DNA of 64,000 nucleotides, from NCBI GenBank assembly GCA_938040985.1, contig CALHZD010000095.1:1-64000 (forward strand), in the 5' to 3' direction. This DNA is from an uncultured Propionivibrio sp. (GTDB lineage Bacteria; Pseudomonadota; Gammaproteobacteria; Burkholderiales; Rhodocyclaceae). Positions within the stretch are counted from its first letter, which is position 1. Every line of letters begins with the position of its first letter. This document shows positions 33,081-42,429 of the stretch, piece by piece. The position numbers and the translations under genes are program-made. The notes below the pieces were generated by a model. That model did not search any database and was not told the origin of the DNA. It worked only from the letters and a program-made list of their open reading frames with translations.

Positions 33081-35321
33081 ATGCGCTTTAATTTTCCGAT
33101 CATCATCATCGACGAGGATTTCCGTTCGGAAAATGCCTCCGGACTGGGCATCCGCGCGCTGGCGGAGGCCATTGGCGCCGAAGGCATGGAAGTGCTCGGC
33201 GTGACGAGTTACGGTGACCTGAGCGCCTTTGCCCAGCAGCAAAGCCGTGCGTCGGCTTTCATTCTGTCAATCGATGACGAGGAGTTCAGCGGCGACGAGG
33301 CGCAGACGACTATTGAAGAATTGCGCGCCTTTGTGGTGGGTATCCGCCGCCGCAACGAAGATATTCCGATTTTCCTTTACGGCGAAACGCGCACCTCATA
33401 CCACATTCCGAACGACGTGCTGCGCGAGTTGCACGGCTTCATTCACATGTTTGAGGATACACCGGAATTTATTGCCCGCTATGTCGTCCGCGAAGCGCGC
33501 GCCTATCTGGGCAGCGTGCCGCCGCCCTTTTTCCGCGCGCTGACGCATTACGCAGCGGACGGCTCATATTCCTGGCACTGTCCGGGGCACTCGGGCGGCG
33601 TGGCTTTTCTTAAATCGCCGGTCGGACAGATGTTCCACCAGTTTTTCGGTGAGAATATGCTGCGCGCCGACGTCTGCAACGCCGTCGAAGAGCTGGGGCA
33701 GTTGCTCGATCATACTGGGCCGGTCGCCGCTTCTGAGCGCAACGCCGCACGCATTTTTAATGCAGACCATCTGTTCTTCGTCACTAACGGTACGTCGACC
33801 TCGAACAAGATCGTCTGGAATTCTGCGGTTGCTCCCGGCGATATCGTCATTGTCGACCGCAATTGCCATAAATCCATTCTTCACTCGATTATCATGACCG
33901 GCGCCATCCCGGTCTTTCTGATGCCGACGCGCAACCACTTCGGCATCATCGGGCCGATTCCCAAGGAAGAGTTCCGTTGGGAAAATATCGAGAAAAAAAT
34001 TGCCGCCCATCCGTTCGCCAGCGGCGTGACGGCGAAGCCGCGTGTGCTGACGATCACCCAGAGCACCTATGACGGGATTCTCTATAACGTCGAGGAAATC
34101 AAGGAAATGCTCGACGGGCGTATCGATACGCTGCATTTCGACGAAGCCTGGCTGCCGCACGCGGCATTCCACGATTTCTATGGGGATTATCATGCGATCG
34201 GCGCCGACCGTCCGCGCTGCAAGGAATCGATGGTTTTTTCCACGCAATCGACCCATAAGCTGCTGGCCGGGCTGTCGCAGGCTTCGCAAATTCTCGTCCA
34301 GAACTCGGAAAACCGCGAACTGGATCGCGCCGTTTTCAACGAGGCTTATTTGATGCACACCTCGACCTCGCCGCAGTATTCGATCATCGCTTCCTGCGAT
34401 GTGGCGGCGGCGATGATGGAAGCGCCGGCCGGCACGGCGCTGGTGGAGGAATCCATCGCCGAAGCCCTCGATTTTCGCCGCGCCATGCGCAAGGTGGCCG
34501 AGGAATGGGGCGATGACTGGTGGTTCAAGGTCTGGGGGCCGGACGATCTGTCCTCCGAGGGAATCGAGGAGCGCGAAGCCTGGATGCTCAAGCCCGGCGA
34601 GCGCTGGCATGGTTTTGGCCGGCTGGCTGATGGTTTCAATATGCTCGATCCGATCAAGGCGACGATCATCACGCCGGGGCTGGATGTGGATGGCGATTTT
34701 GCCGAAGGCGCGGGGATTCCGGCCGCCATTGTGACCAAGTATCTGGCCGAGCACGGCATCATCGTCGAGAAGTGTGGTTTGTATTCCTTCTTCATCATGT
34801 TCACCATTGGCATCACCAAAGGGCGCTGGAATACGCTGGTGACGGAGTTGCAGCAGTTCAAGGACGATTACGACAAAAACCAGCCGCTCTGGAAAGTGCT
34901 GCCGGAATTCGTGGCCAAACATCCCGTTTATGAAAACATGGGGCTGCGCGACCTGTGTCATACCATCCACGGCGTCTATGCGCTCAACGACGTGGCGCGG
35001 CTGACCACCGAAATGTATCTTTCGGATATGGTGCCAGCCATGAAGCCGACTGACGCCTTTGCCAAAATGGCGCACCGCGAGATCGACCGCGTGCCGATCG
35101 ATGACCTGGAAGGGCGCATTACCAGCATTCTGCTGACGCCCTATCCGCCGGGGATTCCGCTGCTGATTCCGGGCGAGCGCTTTAACGCGACCATCGTGCG
35201 TTATCTGAAATTTGCCCGCTTCTTTAATGAGCAGTTCCCCGGTTTCGAGACGGATATTCACGGTCTGGTCAAACAGACGGTCAACGGTAAGGCCGAGTAT
35301 TTCGTTGATTGTGTTCGTTGA
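33081..35321 (+). CDS. Inducible-type Orn/Lys/Arg decarboxylase
   Basis: 746 residues from ATG 33081, the size of E. coli AdiA, CadA and LdcC. A receiver-like N-terminal wing domain (IIIIDEDFRSENASG) precedes the PLP fold. The PLP lysine lies in STQSTHKLLAGLSQASQI, followed by FNEAYLMHTSTSPQYSIIAS, and the C-terminal segment LLTPYPPGIPLLIPGERF is present. Wording such as AWMLKPGERWHGF looks nearest to arginine decarboxylase, but the next gene resembles a lysine permease, so the substrate is left open. Such enzymes consume a proton per turnover and serve acid resistance or polyamine supply. Confidence 0.9.
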   Translation: MRFNFPIIIIDEDFRSENASGLGIRALAEAIGAEGMEVLGVTSYGDLSAFAQQQSRASAFILSIDDEEFSGDEAQTTIEELRAFVVGIRRRNEDIPIFLYGETRTSYHIPNDVLRELHGFIHMFEDTPEFIARYVVREARAYLGSVPPPFFRALTHYAADGSYSWHCPGHSGGVAFLKSPVGQMFHQFFGENMLRADVCNAVEELGQLLDHTGPVAASERNAARIFNADHLFFVTNGTSTSNKIVWNSAVAPGDIVIVDRNCHKSILHSIIMTGAIPVFLMPTRNHFGIIGPIPKEEFRWENIEKKIAAHPFASGVTAKPRVLTITQSTYDGILYNVEEIKEMLDGRIDTLHFDEAWLPHAAFHDFYGDYHAIGADRPRCKESMVFSTQSTHKLLAGLSQASQILVQNSENRELDRAVFNEAYLMHTSTSPQYSIIASCDVAAAMMEAPAGTALVEESIAEALDFRRAMRKVAEEWGDDWWFKVWGPDDLSSEGIEEREAWMLKPGERWHGFGRLADGFNMLDPIKATIITPGLDVDGDFAEGAGIPAAIVTKYLAEHGIIVEKCGLYSFFIMFTIGITKGRWNTLVTELQQFKDDYDKNQPLWKVLPEFVAKHPVYENMGLRDLCHTIHGVYALNDVARLTTEMYLSDMVPAMKPTDAFAKMAHREIDRVPIDDLEGRITSILLTPYPPGIPLLIPGERFNATIVRYLKFARFFNEQFPGFETDIHGLVKQTVNGKAEYFVDCVR

Positions 35322-35443
35322 GGTGACAGGCTGATGCGGCAGCTCAGCGTTGAGCAGGGCGCGGGGCTTTCCAGCCCGGCGGCATGTCTCTGCATCTGAC
35401 GGCCAGCCTGGTTTTTCCAATCTTGCAAGGGGCACATCCTTAT

Positions 35444-36934
35444 ATGTCCAGCGTATCCGACACTTCCGAAGCCGTGCATCAGGTACAGCGCCGCCTGAAA
35501 CTACGGCACCTGTCCATGATTGCCATCGGCGGCTGTATTGGCACGGGATTGTTCATGGCCAGCGGCGCGGCCATCCACAGCGCCGGTCCGGGTGGCGCCT
35601 TGCTGGCCTATGCCGCGGTCGGGCTGATGGTTTATTTTTTCATGACATCACTGGGGGAGATGGCGACGCACATGCCTGTCTCAGGGTCGTTCAGCACGTA
35701 TACGGCGCGCTACATCGACCCTTCGCTCGGCTTTGCGCTGGGGTGGAATTTCTGGTTCAGCTGGACGATCACCGTTTCGGTCGACGTTGCCATTGCCGCG
35801 GTGGTGATCAGCTACTGGGAGCCGCTGCATGAGTTGATGCCTACCTGGGGCTGGAGCCTGATGTTCCTGGTCATCATCTTCGCCCTCAATACCGCCTCGG
35901 TGCGCGTGTATGGGGAAACGGAGTACTGGATGGCGCTGATCAAGGTCGTCACCGTCATCCTGTTTTTGACGATTGGCGTGCTGACCATCTTCGGCATCGT
36001 GGGCGGGCACTATATCGGCCTGAGCAACTTTACCATGGGCGAAGCGCCGTTTTTGGGCGGTACGTTGGGCGGTCAGTTCCTGACGACCCTGGGCGTATTT
36101 CTGGTGGCGGGCTTTTCGTTTCAGGGCACCGAGCTGATCGGCACGGCGGCGGGCGAGTCCGAGCACCCGGAGGAAAGCATCCCGCGCGCCATCAAGCAGG
36201 TGTTCTGGCGCATCCTCATTTTTTACGTGCTGTCCATCGCAGTCATCGGGCTGATCATCCCCTATACCAGCCCGGAACTGCTGGGCGCCGATGTCAACGA
36301 AATTTCCAAATCCCCTTTTACGCTGGTGTTTGAGCGGGCGGGGTTGGCGTTTGCGGCAGCGGTGATGAATACGGTGATTTTGACTTCCATCCTGTCGTCG
36401 GGAAATTCGGGCATGTTTTCATCGACCCGCATGCTCTACGCCATGGGGCGCAACGGCCTGGCCTGGCCCATTCTCGGCGAAGTCAACACGCGCGGCGTGC
36501 CCGTGCCCGCCCTGCTGGTAACGGCCACAGTCGCGCTGGCCGTGTACCTGCTACAACTGATCAACGACGCTGCTTATCAATATGTGCTAGCCGCCTCGGG
36601 GCTGACGGGATTCATCACCTGGGTCGGCATCGCCGCCAGCCATTGGCGCTTTCGCCGCGCCTGGATGGCACAGGGCAAACCATTATCCGATCTGAAATAT
36701 CGCGCCAAGTGGTTTCCCGTCGGGCCGTTAATGGCATTGGCGCTCTGTGTGCTGGTCATCATTGGGCAGGACACGCAACTGGTGTTGCATGGTGATTTTG
36801 ACTGGGAGCGCCTGGCGATTACCTATATGGGATTGCCGGTGTTTCTGGGCTTTTATATCTATCACAAGCTCAAGCACCGCACGCGGCTGATCCCCTTGCA
36901 GGACGTGGATTTGAGCAAGCGGGAATATGATTGA
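35444..36934 (+). CDS. Amino acid permease, LysP-like (APC family)
   Basis: 496 residues from ATG 35444, 12 hydrophobic helices. The N-terminal APC signature LKLRHLSMIAIGGCIGTGLF, then GEMATHMPVSGSFSTYTARY, TELIGTAAGESEHPEESIPR and SSTRMLYAMGRNGLAWP, are typical of the basic/aromatic amino acid-proton symporters. LysP is the closest named member I recall. It begins 122 nt after the decarboxylase, and the two probably supply and consume the same amino acid. Confidence 0.9.
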   Translation: MSSVSDTSEAVHQVQRRLKLRHLSMIAIGGCIGTGLFMASGAAIHSAGPGGALLAYAAVGLMVYFFMTSLGEMATHMPVSGSFSTYTARYIDPSLGFALGWNFWFSWTITVSVDVAIAAVVISYWEPLHELMPTWGWSLMFLVIIFALNTASVRVYGETEYWMALIKVVTVILFLTIGVLTIFGIVGGHYIGLSNFTMGEAPFLGGTLGGQFLTTLGVFLVAGFSFQGTELIGTAAGESEHPEESIPRAIKQVFWRILIFYVLSIAVIGLIIPYTSPELLGADVNEISKSPFTLVFERAGLAFAAAVMNTVILTSILSSGNSGMFSSTRMLYAMGRNGLAWPILGEVNTRGVPVPALLVTATVALAVYLLQLINDAAYQYVLAASGLTGFITWVGIAASHWRFRRAWMAQGKPLSDLKYRAKWFPVGPLMALALCVLVIIGQDTQLVLHGDFDWERLAITYMGLPVFLGFYIYHKLKHRTRLIPLQDVDLSKREYD

Positions 36935-37007
36935 CGCGATGGTGACTAACACGGTGGCAATTGACACTGTTGATCGCACGCTACCGTGATGCCGCCGCCG
37001 GCTGTAT

Positions 37008-37526
37008 CTACGGTTTACGTTGGTACTCGACAAATGCCAGTGTAAATGTCCGCCCGTCGTTTGTGCCTGATGCAGGGGGTATGGTCTGGCGGCTGGTTTT
37101 CTGCCATTGCGCCGGATTGAGCGTTGGGAAGAACGTATCACCGACAAAATCCGCATCAATTTCCGTCAGGTAGAGGCGGTCAGCCAGCGGTAGGGCCTGC
37201 CGATACAGTTCGGCACCGCCGATGACGAAAACTTCCGCCGCCCCGGGCGCAAGGCGCGCAGCCTGCTGCAAGGCATCCTCCAGCGAGGCCGACAATACGG
37301 CGCCTGCGGCGTGATACTGAGGGTTGCGGCTGACGACGATATTCAGTCGGCCGGGGAGCGGACGGAATTTTTCAGGGAGGGATTCCCAGGTTTTGCGCCC
37401 CATGATGAGCGGCTTGCCAGAGGTGATTTCGCGGAAATGGCGCATATCTTCGGGCAGCTGCCAGAGCAGCTGTCCGTCCTTGCCAATGGCGCGATTGCGG
37501 GCGACGGCGGCGATCAGCGAGAGCAT
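37008..37526 (-). CDS. folA: Dihydrofolate reductase
   Basis: 172 residues from ATG 37526. NADPH-dependent reduction of dihydrofolate. N-terminal SLIAAVARNRAIGKDGQLLW and LPEDMRHFREITSGKPLIMG, then RKTWESLP, the NADPH loop FVIGGAELYRQALPLADRLY and YLTEIDADFVGDTFFP are diagnostic. It starts one base after the thyA stop, the classic thyA-folA operon in which FolA recycles the dihydrofolate made by ThyA. Confidence 0.97.
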   Translation of the reverse strand: MLSLIAAVARNRAIGKDGQLLWQLPEDMRHFREITSGKPLIMGRKTWESLPEKFRPLPGRLNIVVSRNPQYHAAGAVLSASLEDALQQAARLAPGAAEVFVIGGAELYRQALPLADRLYLTEIDADFVGDTFFPTLNPAQWQKTSRQTIPPASGTNDGRTFTLAFVEYQRKP

Positions 37527-37527
37527 G

Positions 37528-38349
37528 TCAGACGGCCACCGGAGCGGCGATGTGCGGGTGCGGATCGTAGCCCTCGAGCGTGAAATCTTCGAACCGGAAC
37601 GCAAAAATATCGCTGATTTCCGGATTGAGCCGCATGGTCGGTAACGGGCGCGGTGTGCGCATAAGCTGGAGGCGCGCCTGTTCGAAATGGTTGCTGTAAA
37701 GGTGCGCATCGCCAAAGGTATGTACAAAATCGCCGGGGCGATAGCCGCATACCTGCGCGATCATCATCGTCAGCAACGCATAGGAAGCGATATTGAACGG
37801 TACGCCAAGGAAAATGTCGGCGCTGCGCTGGTAAAGCTGGCAGGATAACTTTGGGCGCGGGTCGGTATCCCCGGCGGCGGGCGGCGAGACATAGAGCTGG
37901 AAGAGCGCGTGGCAGGGCGGTAGAGCCATCCGTTCCACATCGGCCGGGTTCCAGGCGGTGACGATGTGCCGCCGTGAATCGGGATTGCGCTTGAGGTCGG
38001 CCACAAGCCGGGCAATCTGGTCGATCTCGCCGCCTGCGGGCGTTTGCCAGTGCCGCCACTGATGGCCGTACACTGGCCCCAGATCCCCGTTCTCATCTGC
38101 CCACTCGTCCCAGATGCGGATACCGTGTGCTTTCAGATAGGCAATATTGGTGTCGCCGCGCAGGAACCAGAGCAGTTCGTAGATGATTGAGCGCAGATGT
38201 AGTTTTTTTGTGGTGAGCAGGGGGAAACCGGCCGCCAGATCGAAGCGCATCTGCCAGCCGAACACCGAACGGGTGCCCGTGCCGGTACGGTCAGCTTTGT
38301 CGACGCCCTGTTCAAGTACATGGCGCATCAGGTCAAGATAAGGTTTCAT
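37528..38349 (-). CDS. thyA: Thymidylate synthase
   Basis: 273 residues. Methylates dUMP using methylene-tetrahydrofolate. Visible: [18 protein letters not shown], the catalytic cysteine in [33 protein letters not shown] with dUMP contacts and [21 protein letters not shown] short insertion after the catalytic region ([16 protein letters not shown]) makes it about nine residues longer than E. coli ThyA. It is the first gene of the thyA-folA pair. Confidence 0.97.
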   Translation of the reverse strand: MKPYLDLMRHVLEQGVDKADRTGTGTRSVFGWQMRFDLAAGFPLLTTKKLHLRSIIYELLWFLRGDTNIAYLKAHGIRIWDEWADENGDLGPVYGHQWRHWQTPAGGEIDQIARLVADLKRNPDSRRHIVTAWNPADVERMALPPCHALFQLYVSPPAAGDTDPRPKLSCQLYQRSADIFLGVPFNIASYALLTMMIAQVCGYRPGDFVHTFGDAHLYSNHFEQARLQLMRTPRPLPTMRLNPEISDIFAFRFEDFTLEGYDPHPHIAAPVAV

Positions 38350-38525
38350 AAAAAAGTAGAAAAACAGTCCGGATGATCAACGCCAGGCATTGTAATGGAA
38401 CGAAAGCCAATCGGCGGATAACGTAGGTACAAATCGCGCCGTACGCTTGCGGTCTCAGCGCTGGAATAATACTATTGGAATAAATCTTGGTAGGGCACAC
38501 GTGCCGGAATAACAAAGGCAAGACC

Positions 38526-40070
38526 GTGATACTTGATCTGTTTACGCCACGCCCCATACATCAACTATGTGATGCCGCGGAGTTGAAGCGGACGCTGGGT
38601 GCATTGCTGGCTGGCGAGGCTTTTAAGGCGGTTGAAGAAATCTATGGCTGGTTTGAATCGCTGCATCGTGCGGAAGGCGTGCGGCCGATGCAGTTGTTCG
38701 ATATTGTGCGCCAGCTCGACGAGGTCGGTTATCACAAGATACGTCGGCTGACGCGGGATTACTTGCATTCCGCGCGCCTGTCGAAAGGCGAAGAACGCCG
38801 GTTATGGTCGATGTGCTTCAATTACTGGGGCGAGTTGACCAGCCTTTATGCTTATTGCGCCGAGCAGCTTCGCCCCGCTTTGCAGGACAAGGCGGATAAG
38901 TCAGAGCAGGCGGGCGAGTCGCTTAAATCCATCATGCCGCTGTTGCTGTCTCGTCAGATGGCGGCGCGGACGAACCAGCTGCGATGGATGGTTTATAGCT
39001 ATTCTGTGATTGGCGAGGATCTTTGGCGCGGGTTGGGGCATGCATTCTCGCGTGCCGTTGCGGACGGCTTCGCCAATGAGCCGGTACTGCTGTATCCGGG
39101 CATGAATCAGACGACGAGCGTGACGCGGGAGTATCTGCATCTGCTGGTGCTTTCGGCGTCCTCGGCGGATAGTCTGATGCCTTTTGAGATCGATCTGGCG
39201 GATCGGCTGATCGGCCATCTGTTACCGCATTTCGTTCTTTCGGAAACTTTCCAGAAAGACAGTGTGTATTGGGTCGATATCGCCGAAGGCAAGCCGCCAA
39301 CCCGCCTGGCGCGTGAGCCTGCCGCACTGACGCCGACATTGCGCTTCTTTTCGCCTGGCCGGGCGCATCAGGCGTTAAGCCAGCTCATTCAGCGTGTCGG
39401 TCAGGGGGAGGTGCCTGAGGAGTTAAATCTGGGCGGCAATTATGCGGCTGATATCGTTTTGCCGGTGATGCAGCATTTGGCCTTGTATTGGGCGCCCGAG
39501 CCGCCATTGCGTCAACATCCGCGCCATTCGGTCAAGGCGCGCATTGCTGCGCTGCAGGGGTTTGAGGATTGCTTTACGCTGTTCTCCGGCGAAATTGCGC
39601 GTTTCGGCAAGGAACAGACCGCGGCCGTCTGGGTTGTCGAAAACGTCAGCCTCGGCGGTTTTCTGGCCTCGGCGGATATTGCCGCGGAAGGGCTAAAGAT
39701 CGGCACCTTGCTTGGCTTGCAGCCGGAAGGCAGCGAGAATTGGGTGCTCGGCATCGTCCGCCGTTACAGCAAGGAGACGACGACGCAGGCCAGCGTCGGT
39801 ATCCAGGCGCTGTCACGGCAGGCGTGGAGCGTCAAATTACGTCCCGGCGGCAATGGGTTTTCGCCGCACAACGCCATCCCAGGTATTTGTCTGGAAGAAC
39901 ATGCGGGCGAAAGTGAGATCCGGATCGTCGTTCCCTCGGGGTGTTTCGACGCACGCGAGACGATCGAGTTCGTCCATGAAAATCGGCACTACATGCTCAC
40001 GCCCATTGCATTGGAAGAAGTCGGCGATGATTTTGAGATCGCCCGCTATCGATTCACCGTGTTTTCCTGA
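38526..40070 (+). CDS. Large conserved protein with C-terminal PilZ-like domain
   Basis: 514 residues from GTG 38526, after AAAGGCAAG. The first 320 residues are helical and of unknown fold (QLFDIVRQLDEVGYHKIRRL). Near 328 it has RQHPRHSVKARI and near 370 VENVSLGGFLA, matching the RxxxR and (D/N)xSxxG signatures of PilZ cyclic-di-GMP binding domains. LGIVRRYSKETTTQASVGIQ then completes a PilZ-like barrel. I infer a cyclic-di-GMP responsive protein. A distant paralogue lies at 42430-44046 on the other strand, flanking yjgA and pmbA. Confidence 0.72.
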   Translation: MILDLFTPRPIHQLCDAAELKRTLGALLAGEAFKAVEEIYGWFESLHRAEGVRPMQLFDIVRQLDEVGYHKIRRLTRDYLHSARLSKGEERRLWSMCFNYWGELTSLYAYCAEQLRPALQDKADKSEQAGESLKSIMPLLLSRQMAARTNQLRWMVYSYSVIGEDLWRGLGHAFSRAVADGFANEPVLLYPGMNQTTSVTREYLHLLVLSASSADSLMPFEIDLADRLIGHLLPHFVLSETFQKDSVYWVDIAEGKPPTRLAREPAALTPTLRFFSPGRAHQALSQLIQRVGQGEVPEELNLGGNYAADIVLPVMQHLALYWAPEPPLRQHPRHSVKARIAALQGFEDCFTLFSGEIARFGKEQTAAVWVVENVSLGGFLASADIAAEGLKIGTLLGLQPEGSENWVLGIVRRYSKETTTQASVGIQALSRQAWSVKLRPGGNGFSPHNAIPGICLEEHAGESEIRIVVPSGCFDARETIEFVHENRHYMLTPIALEEVGDDFEIARYRFTVFS

Positions 40071-40121
40071 GGGCATATGGGCGTATGCCGCCGCGATGCG
40101 TGCGGTGTTTCGTGCCAATGC

Positions 40122-40649
40122 CTAATTCTCGGGCGCGGGCTTTTCCGTTAGTGACTTGAGGGCCTGAAACAGTGCGCGGTAACTGCGCGGCGGTTTATTC
40201 TGCGCCCGTTCCTTGAGCGCGGCGCGGCGTAACGCGCGTAGTTGCTGCAAATCGGCGGCAGGATAAGCGCGCGCAATCTCGTAAAGCTGTTTTTCATCAG
40301 CCAGAAAATCTTCGCGCCACTTTTCCAGTCGATGCAAACTGGCGAGCGCCTGCGCCGATTCGCCGCGTGCCTCGGCCAGGGCGGCGCGTATCGGTTCCGG
40401 GTCGACATCGCGCATTAGGCGGCCGATGTATTGCATCTGGCGGCGCCGCGCTTCATCGTGTTTTTTCATGGCGCCGACGGTCTGGATGGCGTCGCGCAGA
40501 TTTTCCGGCAGATCGATCCGTGCAATGCGCTCGGCGGGTAATGTTGTCAGTGCCTCACCCAGCGCTTGCAGGTCCTGCATTGCCCGCTTGCGCTGGGTTT
40601 TGGAAGGAGGCGGTGCCAGCCCTGCTTCATTTTCGTTATCCGCTCCCAT
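40122..40649 (-). CDS. yjgA: Ribosome-associated protein YjgA/DarP (DUF615)
   Basis: About 175 residues from ATG 40649, chosen because GGAG lies 7 nt upstream; starts at 40697 and 40706 lack a ribosome-binding site. DUF615 features: PSKTQRKRAMQDLQALGEAL, IQTVGAMKKHDEARRRQMQY, IGRLMRDVDPEPIRAAL and a basic C-terminus. The E. coli homologue associates with the late 50S subunit assembly intermediate. Divergent from pmbA. Confidence 0.92.
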   Translation of the reverse strand: MGADNENEAGLAPPPSKTQRKRAMQDLQALGEALTTLPAERIARIDLPENLRDAIQTVGAMKKHDEARRRQMQYIGRLMRDVDPEPIRAALAEARGESAQALASLHRLEKWREDFLADEKQLYEIARAYPAADLQQLRALRRAALKERAQNKPPRSYRALFQALKSLTEKPAPEN

Positions 40650-40814
40650 CTTTATCTCCGCAGCCGGGTAATTGTCCCGGCCATTTGCCGTCTTCATAGC
40701 GATCACATCATTAGGTAAAAACAGAAAAAACCAGCGCGTGTCGTGCGCGTGCGCACCCGATGGCGCGCCTGATAACTGCTATGATAGCGGCTCTTTTGAC
40801 AGTTGATGGTCCCT

Positions 40815-42224
40815 ATGCCCCATGACCCTGCCGTAGTATCCACGCAGCCCCTCGCTCCCGCTCGTGCGCATGCCCGCCCGCCCTCACGTTTTGCGCATCA
40901 CTCGTCTGTATTGCAGGCGCTGGCCGGTGATGTGCTTCAGTATGCAAAAATGCTTGGCGCGAGCGACTGCGAGGTGGAGGTTTCCGAAGGCTTCGGGCAG
41001 GCGGTAACGGTTCGCTGCGGCGATGTCGAGAATATCGAATATAACCGTGATAAAGGCATCGGCGTTACGGTCTATCTTGGCGCGCGCAAGGGCTATGCAA
41101 GTACCTCGAATTTCTCGTCCGCAGCCTTGCGTGAAACGGTCGACGCAGCGCTCAATATCGCCCGCTATACCGCCGAGGATTCATGCGCTGGCCTGCCGGA
41201 AACCGGCTTGCTGGCGACGCGCGAAGAGTGCGCGCGTGATCTCGACCTCTACCATCCGTGGTATATCGGCATCGAAGAAGCCGTCGATACGGCGCGCCGT
41301 TGCGAACAGTCGGCCTTTGCCGTCAGCCCACAAATTACCAATTCGGAGGGGGCGACGGTTTCGGTTCAGGAAGCCCATTTCATTGCCGCCAATAGTCGCG
41401 GCTTCATGGGCGGTTATCCCAGCTCACGCCACTATGTGTCCTGCTCGGTGATTGCCGGTAAGGACGCGGCCATGCAGCGCGATGACTGGTATTCGACTGC
41501 GCGTAACCCGGCGCATCTGTCTTCTCCTGAAGCCATCGGCAACTATGCGGCGCAGCGCGCACTGGCCCGGATGGGGGCGCGTCAGGTCAAAACGTGCAGA
41601 GTGCCCGTTTTATTTGAAGCGCCACTGGCAGCCTCGCTGATCGGCCATTTCGTGCATGCCGCCAGCGGCGGCAGCCTGTATCGCAAAAGCTCTTTCCTCA
41701 CCAACTGCCTTGGTGCGCGCGTGTTTTCGCCCGTCGTGCAGATCAGCGAGCACCCGCATCTGGTCGGCGGCATGGCCAGTAGTCTGTTCGATAGTGATGG
41801 CGTGGCGACGCGACATCGTGAGGTCGTGACCGCCGGGGAACTGAAAGGCTATTTTCTCGGCGTGTATTCGGCGCGCAAGCTAGGCATGCAAAGCACGGGT
41901 AATGCCGGCGGGTGCCATAACCTGATTGTGCGGCCGGGCAGCCATGATTTTGCCGGCCTGCTGCGCACAATGCGGCGCGGGCTGTTGGTGACCGAATTGC
42001 TTGGGCATGGAGTCAATTATGTGAGCGGCGATTATTCGCGCGGTGCGGCCGGTTTTTGGGTTGAAGACGGGGAGATCGCTTATCCGGTTGAGGAAATCAC
42101 TATTGCCGGTAATCTGAAAGACATGTTCCGCCATATTGTCGAGGTCGGCAACGATATCCTAGTGCGCGGATCAAAGCAGGTCGGTTCGATTCTGATCGAA
42201 GAAATGAAAGTGGCCGGCGGCTGA
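40815..42224 (+). CDS. pmbA: TldD/PmbA family metalloprotease subunit PmbA (TldE)
   Basis: About 469 residues. It partners TldD in peptide maturation and proteolysis; the TldE subunit itself lacks the HExxxH zinc motif, as here. Conserved parts: CEVEVSEGFGQAVTVRCGDV, GARKGYASTSNFSSAALRET, GYPSSRHYVSCSVIAGKDAA, STGNAGGCHNLIVRPG and LLVTELLGHGVNYVSGDYSR. Starts at 40803, 40806 and 40815 are all possible. Its N-terminus carries a Pro/Ala-rich lead of about 20 residues. Usually found next to yjgA in proteobacteria, as here. Confidence 0.94.
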   Translation: MPHDPAVVSTQPLAPARAHARPPSRFAHHSSVLQALAGDVLQYAKMLGASDCEVEVSEGFGQAVTVRCGDVENIEYNRDKGIGVTVYLGARKGYASTSNFSSAALRETVDAALNIARYTAEDSCAGLPETGLLATREECARDLDLYHPWYIGIEEAVDTARRCEQSAFAVSPQITNSEGATVSVQEAHFIAANSRGFMGGYPSSRHYVSCSVIAGKDAAMQRDDWYSTARNPAHLSSPEAIGNYAAQRALARMGARQVKTCRVPVLFEAPLAASLIGHFVHAASGGSLYRKSSFLTNCLGARVFSPVVQISEHPHLVGGMASSLFDSDGVATRHREVVTAGELKGYFLGVYSARKLGMQSTGNAGGCHNLIVRPGSHDFAGLLRTMRRGLLVTELLGHGVNYVSGDYSRGAAGFWVEDGEIAYPVEEITIAGNLKDMFRHIVEVGNDILVRGSKQVGSILIEEMKVAGG

Positions 42225-42429
42225 AATATCGTCGATACACTTGATCTTTCCACGAAGGCAGGCCCGGTCTATTTCGCCGGATGAGGATGATTGTCCGCTG
42301 CGGCGTAGCGGGTGGGCGCTCCTATGCTTTTGACGATTCTGCCGTCTGTCTGGCAAGCCGGAGTAAACGGGCGCTTGCCGGCACCCTGCCTTCCTTGCGC
42401 CTTTTTCCAAACTGAGAGAGAGGTGGCGC

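Noticed and set aside
33564..35435. Long minus-strand open frame of 623 residues opposite the decarboxylase
   Set aside because: Antisense shadow of a clearly conserved PLP enzyme; no domain features.
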